NCBI GenBank assembly: GCA_035048495.1
Contig: CM068541.1
Location: 3,293,929 to 3,357,928 of the forward strand
Length of the DNA stretch: 64,000 bases
Source: Euptelea pleiosperma
Taxonomy: Eukaryota > Streptophyta > Magnoliopsida > Ranunculales > Eupteleaceae
Direction: 5' to 3'
This document shows, one piece after another, positions 57,131 through 64,000 of the stretch. The position numbers and the translations under genes were made by a program. How positions within the stretch are numbered: the first letter of the stretch is position 1; each line of letters opens with the position of its first letter. The notes beneath the pieces are model-generated. The model saw only the letters and a list, made by a program, of their open reading frames with translations. It searched no databases and was not told where the DNA came from.

Positions 57131-57920
57131 ATGTTGGAACAGTCAAACAGGGTATTAGAGTATGTAAGGAAGATCTGTCAAAGAGCTCAGCAGACAATCC
57201 CTTTATTTTTAAATAATTATATTCCAACATAGCAACGTACTTGGTGTGTTGTTTTCTAAACCGACACTCAAGTTTCCCCAACCGTCGCCGTTGTATTTTC
57301 CTTACGGTTTATAACCGTCGGCGTTTGTATTAAATCTATGCCAATCCCTCTATGCCGACGGTTTTAAACCATTAGGGTATGTCATTTTTTGATAGTAATA
57401 AGCATATACAAGAGCTATATTATAATTAGATTTATTCTATAACCTAGTAGCACTTTCTACTCCCCTATAGCCATTGATGCGTGCCCTCGACTTTGTTTGA
57501 GAACCCAAACCAACTCATCGACTAGGATGTGAGTAATGAGCCCTTACTTCAATTTACTCATGATAAAATATTTTATATCTTTTTATATTTTTGGTAGCTA
57601 AGCCTGTTTTTAAAGAGACCAATAACTCGGTGAAGGCAGGTTTTGAACCTAGGTCTATGGTATCATCACCAGTTTAATTGGCATGCTTCACTAACCTAGA
57701 AACTAACCGCTTTGGAACACGCCTTTGTTTATATGTTAGTAAATATTTTTTGGGCTACGACCCATTCAACAAGTAACTAACCAATTAATAGGACAGGGAG
57801 TCGCGTCTCCATGACTATATAAGAGAAAGACCAATTGGACAACTTCAATTCTTCTAACTTCAAAATTTTATTTTTCTAACTCTCCCTTGAGTTTCCACAA
57901 TTTTCAAATGAGAAATTCCG

Positions 57921-58068
57921 TTCGCACCCCCACATATTGTGAAAGCACCCCACCCTAATAGTATGGATTTGTTCGGTTGGTGCAGACCGAGCAAACATTT
58001 GAATTTTTTTTTAAATGGAGAGAGGAAGAAGTGGGTGTGGGGTGCTTTCACAATTTATGGGGTTCGAA
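57921..58068. mobile_element. 148-bp MITE
   Basis: Ends TTCGCACCCCCACATATTGT and ACAATTTATGGGGTTCGAA, with GTGAAAGCACCCCACCC against GGGTGTGGGGTGCTTTCAC, about 35 bp of inverted repeat. Target duplication unclear. Confidence 0.65.
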
Positions 58069-58631
58069 TAATTTTTTTATTATTATTTTTTTAATTTGCC
58101 TCTCAAATATATAGTTAATCTTTCAAAATTGTCCCTTTAGTTGCTAAATTTCCAAAATTGTCTATATTTTACATATGTTTTCAAAACAGCCCTTTTGATT
58201 CAAACCTTTTAATTTTGCCACCTCCTCCAAAAACACCCCTACAATCACTGCCCACTAGTAGTGTGTATGTTTCCTTGTGACTATAAAATAATAATAATAA
58301 TATATAAGTATCTACATTTTTTCTTTGTAACAATTAAATTAATCTATAAGCTTGTGAACAAATTGAACCAGTGATCTAAATGAATTGAGCTTCAAACTTG
58401 ACAAATCAATGCTACGAATTGAATGAACTGACTAAAAATCGGATCAAAGAAATTGAATGAAATAACGACAAAAAAAAAATCGTTGAATTGGATTCAGTAG
58501 CGCTAAAGTGGTAAATTCTTTACCTAACAACCGTGAACTTAGACAATAAATCGACAAAACCCTAAATTATTACCACAATTTTCTTGAATGCGACGTGCAA
58601 TCAAAATAACATTCCGACATGTAAACGACAA

Positions 58632-58634
<3 letters not shown>

Positions 58635-58662
<28 letters not shown>

Positions 58663-58664
58663 TA
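58635..58664. repeat. (AAT)n microsatellite
   Basis: About nine to ten TAA/AAT units in a row. Confidence 0.9.
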
Positions 58665-59310
58665 TATTTACTTAGAATAGAAGCTTTTATTATACCATGC
58701 TATGATCAGCATCGAGAGAATGAAATGTACGTGATTGCATAAAGCTGTAAATACAATGTAGAAGATTTATATTTTCGACAAATCGTTAGGTGCATCGATG
58801 GGTGTTACGATAATGGATGGTTTGGATTAATGGGTAGGCACAATAGCATCGAAGGAATGTGAACCACCCAATCAGTCCTAGCTTCTAAGTATAAAATACA
58901 GCTATTGTTATATTCCAAATCTGTCTAAATAGACCAAATACAGGTAACAAAACTCTTGACAACGAATATAACTGTCTAAATTTAGTAACTCATTAATATC
59001 ATACCCTTCCAAACACTCTCTTCGATCATGCACAAAAGACACACCTCCTCGTAAAATACAACCATCTAAATCCAACGACCAAGATCAAGTCTGATAACCC
59101 ATTTCATTTTCTTCTCCTCCATTACAGATTTCTCTCTCTTACTTGTAAGTTATGATAACCACTCTCTTCCTCTCCTCCATTTGTAAGTTTTCATAACCGC
59201 TCTCTTCCTCTCCTTCATTACACATACTAGTGTTTCTTTGTTTCTGATCACTCTCTTCCTCCCACCATTTGACATCTTCTCTCTACTTTTTTTTTTTTTT
59301 TTCTGGAAAA

Positions 59311-61994
59311 ATGAGAACCATGGATGGTAATGCTGATCTGTTTAGCAGTCTAACAGACACCATTCTTGTTCTAATTGTCTCATTTTTGCCTTTTAAAGAA
59401 GCAGCAAGAACATGCATATTATCCAAACGGTGGAAACGCATATGGTGTTACACAAGCAATATAGAATTCGATGAGCGTTTCTTCGCTACACAGTTTGTAA
59501 CTCTAGATGGTGAACGAATGTCTTCGGCAAATGAAATCAACAGAATTCAGAGACGGGTTTTCATTGATTTTGTTCGGAGATGGATACTTTCGTACCAAGA
59601 ACAGAAGGTCGATAAGTTTCGTCTGTCATTATCTAACCCCAGTGAGTTCCAGTCGGATGTGGAAGAGTGGATTAGGTTTGTCATCACTCGTAATGTGAAG
59701 GAGCTTGACCTCGATTTTTCCGATGACGACGATCACACAACCATTTTTGAATTGCCAGCTTTTGTGTATCAACATGAAGGGCTGCAGTCATTGAAATTAT
59801 CTGCATGTGATTTCCAGATTTCAATGTTCAAAAATTTGTGTGCACTCAAGAAACTTTCTATGGGATGGATTGAATTAACCTGTTCATCACTTCAAAGTTT
59901 GGTGTCGAACTGTCAATCACTCGAGAGTTTGAGTTTGAAGAAGGTTAGGAACCTAGACCATCTTGACATTAAAGCACAGGGTATGAGGTTGAGGAGTTTG
60001 AATATTGAGGATTGTTCTCCTCTTAGTGATGGGATTAGTATCTCCATGCCTAGTCTCCAATCGCTTAAGTACTTCGGATCACTGCAAGTCTTTAACCTAG
60101 AGTGTTTATTTTGTCTCGAGGAGGTTGAAATTGATTTTGGACTTGAGAATGACTTTAGCGAGTGGGGTGATCATCTTTGTAACTTTCTTCGGGGTATTAA
60201 TTGCATCAAGGTTTTAACAGTCTGTAGTTATGTGACTCAGGTATATTTTCTTATCACCTTTTGTTGTTTTTCTTTTTCTTCCTTATTTCCATTACTCATA
60301 AAGCTTTTTTATTCTGTCAAGATTTTTTTTTATGTTTTTGCAAAGTTAATTTTTATTAAAAAAATAAAGATAAAAATACAAAGGGGGCAAGGACTGGATC
60401 ACAATGAAGGAGAACATATCTCAACTAGGGTAGCACCCCTTCCTTCATCAATCATATGCACAACTCAACCCCCGCATGGGCTGGAAGAGAATTTGGATTG
60501 AATCGGACTCTAATGTGGCTATTATCTCTTTGTCTCAAGGGAACTTCATTGGCAATCGATCAATAGGGGGGCTTGGATTCTATCGTCGGGAAATTTGATT
60601 GCATATGGTTTTCCTCCACTTGGAGAGAGAGGTGAACTTTAGCGCCGATACTAGCGCTAAAATGGGTAGCAACCTCACTTTCAGGAATGCCCAATGGTGA
60701 GACTTGAGGCCCAAGTTTCTGATTGTTATTGAGGACCCACACATGGCCTACTTTAGATTTGTTAACCCCTTGATGGGTCCTGGGGTGAGTTGTGCAAATG
60801 ATTGATGAAGGTAGGGATGCCAACCTAGTTGGGATGTCTAACTTTATGGTGATGCAGCCCTCCGAATGTCGTTAAGCAACCCGGAACCTTAATACATCGG
60901 ACCTCTACTTCTTCCAATATAAACTAATTAATTTACATATATTTCATACTTGCAAGTGCCTTCTATGTTACTTTATAATCCTTTTTACCTCTTTTCTATG
61001 TTTTCAAGGTTTTACCTAGTGGGGAGGAGCCATTGAGTCTGTCTCCTCCACTCTATGATCTTAAGCATTTGATATTAAAGACAAATCTGCATAAAAATGA
61101 ACTACCAGGCATTGCATTCTTGCTCAAGAGTTGTCCATTTTTGGAGACTCTTTCAATTCACATGGAAATTGCCAGACAACTTAAGGTGAGTACCTCCAGA
61201 AAAGTTTATTTTGGATATTGCATTTTTGAGTCATTAATATTAGGGTTTGTTATAAGGTCACTGGTGGTTTGACTCAATCGAACACTGTGGGGCCCACATG
61301 GGAGAGCCCCTGGGGTGATTTTGGGTGAGGATGATCTCCTCATCACTGAGATCATCCTAAAAAAACATCAGACCATTGTGAAGTTTCTGACCCCACCAAA
61401 TTTGCTCTTCAGAAAATGAATGCTCAGAATTAAGAACATATTTTGATAGGGTCTGAAAACTCAGACTGGCCTGATTGTTTTGGAGGATGATCTCAATGGT
61501 GAGGAAATAATCCCCACCCAAAATCTGCCCTAGGCGCTCACCCATGTAGCCCCACAGCGTTCGTTTGAGTCAAACGCCCTTGGACACTATAATTATATAT
61601 CCTATTTTTTAGCACATTAAAACACTTCTTATTTGTTTGCACACTACTTACTAATTGTTTCACAATCAATTTGCAATTGCCATTGACATTTCAGGGCTAT
61701 GAAGCTCCGTACAAGTTTAATTGTCGATCATTTTGGAGATCAAATGTATTACATTTTGATTGTCTTAGAAAAACGCTGAAGGCGGTGGAGATTGAAGACT
61801 TCAAAGGGAAATACAATGAAGTACAACTACTGCGATATTTGCTCGAGGAGGGTCGTGCCCTGGAAATGGTGACTATAAATACTTCAAAGCAAATGGATCT
61901 TAATGGTGGAAATGCAGAGTTATATAAACGAAATGCTCAAAGGCTGCGAGGTATCAAGAAAGCATCTCGATATGTACTAATATTAATCCGTTAA
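59311..61994 (+). CDS. F-box/LRR/FBD-like protein (F-box gene 2)
   Basis: Putative SCF ubiquitin-ligase specificity subunit, target unknown. Three exons: 59311-60240, 61009-61185, 61695-61994, giving 468 aa; all phase 0. I chose the start MRTMDGNADLF because an upstream in-frame ATG at 59269 would add a poly-phenylalanine stretch from a T-run that looks like leader sequence. The F-box is at about residues 8-50 (LTDTILVLIVSFLPFKEAAR, ILSKRWKRIW). LRR-like segments follow (NVKELDLDF, GLQSLKLSACDF, LKKLSMGWIEL, CQSLESLSLKKV, MPSLQSLKYFGSL). The C-terminal exon is FBD-like (LRKTLKAVEIEDFKGKYNEV ... LLEEGRALEMVTINT). Intron 2 contains a MITE. Similar to F-box gene 3 in the first 100 residues. Confidence 0.85.
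61267..61575. mobile_element. MITE in intron 2 of F-box gene 2
   Basis: Left end GTTTGACTCAATCGAACACT with GTGGGGCCCACATGGG inside; right end GCGTTCGTTTGAGTCAAAC with CCCATGTAGCCCCAC inside. Internal GATGATCTCCTCATCACTGA and its partner relate it to 43286-43633 and 3222-3586. No exact target duplication. Confidence 0.7.
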
Positions 61995-63660
61995 ATTGGC
62001 AAATTAAATGTGACTGAAACTTCAGGTTTAGAGGTTCAATCCCATCTTTCTTGAAAAATAAAAACTGAAATTTGATAATAGTTTCATTCCTTAAAAGTGC
62101 TTGGTGTTGCCACCAACATTGTTTTCTCGTGAGAAAATTGTCTAATTTCCTTATCAGGACGAAGGTCGATCGATCTTGTATTAAGGTTATTCTGGTAGGA
62201 CTGGATTGTGATTCTATATAAGCTATGATTAGAGGCTTAACTGGTATATATATGATGTAATTTTCGCATATACTTGGAACTCTTAGATCGCCTTCTCCCG
62301 CCAATGTAGTTTGTAATGAACCATGTAATTTGCATTAATTTGTGTATTTCTTTCTTTTTTCCTCTGTTTTTGACATTGCCGTTTGCCAAGCTTGGCATCT
62401 AGAGACCTTTGATAATTGGACACCTTTTCTATATACTAGCATTGTAAGAAGGATTCAATCTAGGGAGACAAATATTGACAAAAGGCTTTCTGTTGCCATC
62501 CTAAAACAATTGAAACCAATCTTATTTTCGAAGGTAATTACACCCTAACTGAAGTTGGTCTAGCTGATTTTTTTTATTTTTGGTCACTACTATGAAATCG
62601 TGTAGCTAGCGCCGGTCCCCACGGACCAGAAACCTGTTCATTTTCTTTGCCAGGTGGCTAACATTCTGAATATGAAAGTGTATGGTTATGGGAGTCAGGT
62701 CGTCTCCTGGCGGTTTATCTCCTTTATTTTTATTCATTGGGCTTTCTTTCTGAGAATGTCTAGAGAAAGGGGAAGAAGGAAGTCGCACAGCGAAGGTTTC
62801 ACCAACTTCACGTCAAGTTTACACTGAAGTGAAATCTTGTCAAAGCAAACCAACGGTTGGTTGAACCTTAGAACTTAGCAAGGGTCCGTAATAAGCCAGT
62901 CTTCCTTTTAATAATAAGAATTAAGAAGTGTACCTGCAACTAAGATGTTTTATCTTTTTGAGTAAAAATGAGGATCGGCGTTTCAAGACACGTTAAAGAT
63001 TGCAAGATTCGTGATCGGTGGTTTCGTCTTAGAAACTTAATCAAGTTACTCCCAATAATCTATATCAGCTTGTACATGGATCTAATGGCATAGTCATATA
63101 GTTTCAGAACTAATTAAGCTCATCTCATACCCAATCATCTCGTAAACTCATTATTATGTCCTTATTTTCATGTTACAATGTTTTAGATTAATTAAAAGAA
63201 ATATTACCAGTACGTTGTTCGATCAATAAGCGTGTACGTACGTACGATTTTGATGTAAATTGGCACACCGTTACATCCTAAGGTTTCCCAATAATTACAG
63301 ATATTTGAACTAAAATACCCAATAAAGAGAAACTTTTTCCCCCCACTTCCCTTCATGAATATGCCCAATATTTAGATAGTGAAGAATCAATTTGGTCATT
63401 TATTACATTGGAGAAAACTGAGGATTTCAGTTTTGTGCAAATCTTTGACATTAAAAACATTTTCTAAAATGATAATGCAATGCAACAAAAATAAAGATGA
63501 CAACTGCAACAGCACCAAAATCTTGTCACACAGTCCATTTTGGGAAATGTGACACAGATTTACCATTACAACGACCTATAAATCTCAGGCTTACCTTTCA
63601 CGTACGTCTCTCCCTTCACCCTATTCAGCTCTCCTTCTAGCTGCGCATAATAGCAAATCC
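61995..63660. other. Intergenic between F-box genes 2 and 3
   Basis: 3' flank of F-box gene 2 and 5' region of F-box gene 3. No gene recognised; a CGTACGTACGTACG run lies at 63235-63246. Confidence 0.55.
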
Positions 63661-64000
63661 ATGGCTAAAACCAGTACTGTCATGCTTACTAAGCTTCCAC
63701 AAGAACTATTTATTCTAATAGTTTCTTTCTTACCATTCATAGATGCGGTAAGACTGTGCTCGTTGTCGAGGCGATGGACAAACCTATGGATCTACAGCAG
63801 GATTATAGAACTTGATGAGAGCTTCTTCACCAACAAAGAAAATAGTCTACTACTCTTGGGTGTCGGCCAAAATTCTTGGACATGGCTAATGAGAAGAAAA
63901 TTTATTGAGTTTGTCGACAGGATGATGCCTCGTTTCATCGCGTTCCAGCTCTCCAAGTTCAGCCTTCGGGTCTGTTACCAACGCGGGTACCATTACAACA
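63661..64000 (+). CDS. F-box protein, 5' part (F-box gene 3, truncated by window edge)
   Basis: Open frame from ATG at 63661 to the right edge (113 codons), beginning MAKTSTVMLTKLPQELFILI. The F-box spans about residues 10-50 (IVSFLPFIDAVRLCSLSRRW, TNLWIY). Then IIELDESFFTN, RRKFIEFVDRMMPRF and LSKFSLRVCYQRG match the same positions in F-box gene 2 (NIEFDERFF, RRVFIDFVRRWI, VDKFRLSL). Same strand and spacing of 1.7 kb suggest tandem duplicates. The LRR and FBD parts would lie outside the window. Confidence 0.85.
   Translation, partial: MAKTSTVMLTKLPQELFILIVSFLPFIDAVRLCSLSRRWTNLWIYSRIIELDESFFTNKENSLLLLGVGQNSWTWLMRRKFIEFVDRMMPRFIAFQLSKFSLRVCYQRGYHYN

Larger units (their letters stand above)
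57131..59310. other. Intergenic upstream of F-box gene 2
   Basis: AT-rich, no gene recognised. It includes an ACGGTTTATAACCGTCGGCG foldback near 57301, a short inverted-repeat element (57921-58068) and an AAT microsatellite. TC-rich repeats near 59110-59270 (CTCTCTTCCTCTCC) probably form the leader of F-box gene 2. Confidence 0.55.

Noticed and set aside
57590..57720. tRNA-like sequence with GGTTTTGAACCTAGGTC
   Set aside because: No acceptor stem, anticodon arm or terminal CCA-compatible end could be folded; at most an old SINE trace.
59269..59310. Upstream in-frame ATG of F-box gene 2
   Set aside because: Would add a poly-Phe stretch encoded by a T-run just before the F-box; more likely untranslated leader.

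Overview
The window is nuclear DNA of a flowering plant. It carries intron-rich genes with canonical GT..AG junctions, plastid-targeted enzymes, FBD-type F-box genes, a Ty1-copia element, LINEs, hAT remnants, a tRNA-type SINE and many miniature inverted-repeat elements (MITEs). Introns of up to about 5.9 kb filled with old transposons suggest a woody, TE-rich genome such as a magnoliid or early-diverging eudicot; the species is inferred and cannot be fixed from sequence alone.

Layout. (1) 872-20512, minus: the first ten coding exons of the zeta subunit gene of the AP-5 adaptor complex (AP5Z1). They give 354 codons spread over 19.6 kb, and the 3' part lies beyond the left edge. Its introns hold LINE tails, a hAT transposase relic and an almost complete but dead Copia element. 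(2) 23000-31394, minus: a complete PCF11-like pre-mRNA cleavage and polyadenylation factor (PCFS4 type, seven exons, 1071 aa) with a dead LINE in intron 3. (3) 34317-35947, plus: an F-box/LRR/FBD gene. (4) 36-44 kb: gene-poor, MITE-rich DNA including several elements with exact 9-bp target-site duplications, a SINE with a 16-bp duplication, a 1.7-kb element with long terminal inverted repeats, and a nest of elements inserted into one another. (5) 44822-48077, plus: a plastid glucose-6-phosphate/phosphate translocator (GPT, five exons, 398 aa). (6) 50400-55462, minus: plastid tryptophan synthase beta chain (TSB, five exons, 465 aa), convergent with GPT. (7) 55.6-57.1 kb: a cluster of MITEs abutting the TSB promoter. 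(8) 59311-61994 and 63661 to the right edge, plus: two more F-box genes that resemble each other, so probably a local duplication.

The host genes do not form one pathway; they are ordinary single-copy-type housekeeping genes plus an expanding F-box family. The most unusual content is the MITE population. One foldback family repeatedly carries the 8-bp palindrome CCACGTGG (a perfect G-box core) near its ends, and copies sit about 170 bp upstream of the TSB start codon and about 310 bp upstream of the PCFS4 start codon. Exon boundaries were derived by hand from splice sites, reading phase and remembered family similarity; the phases close exactly for every gene listed.
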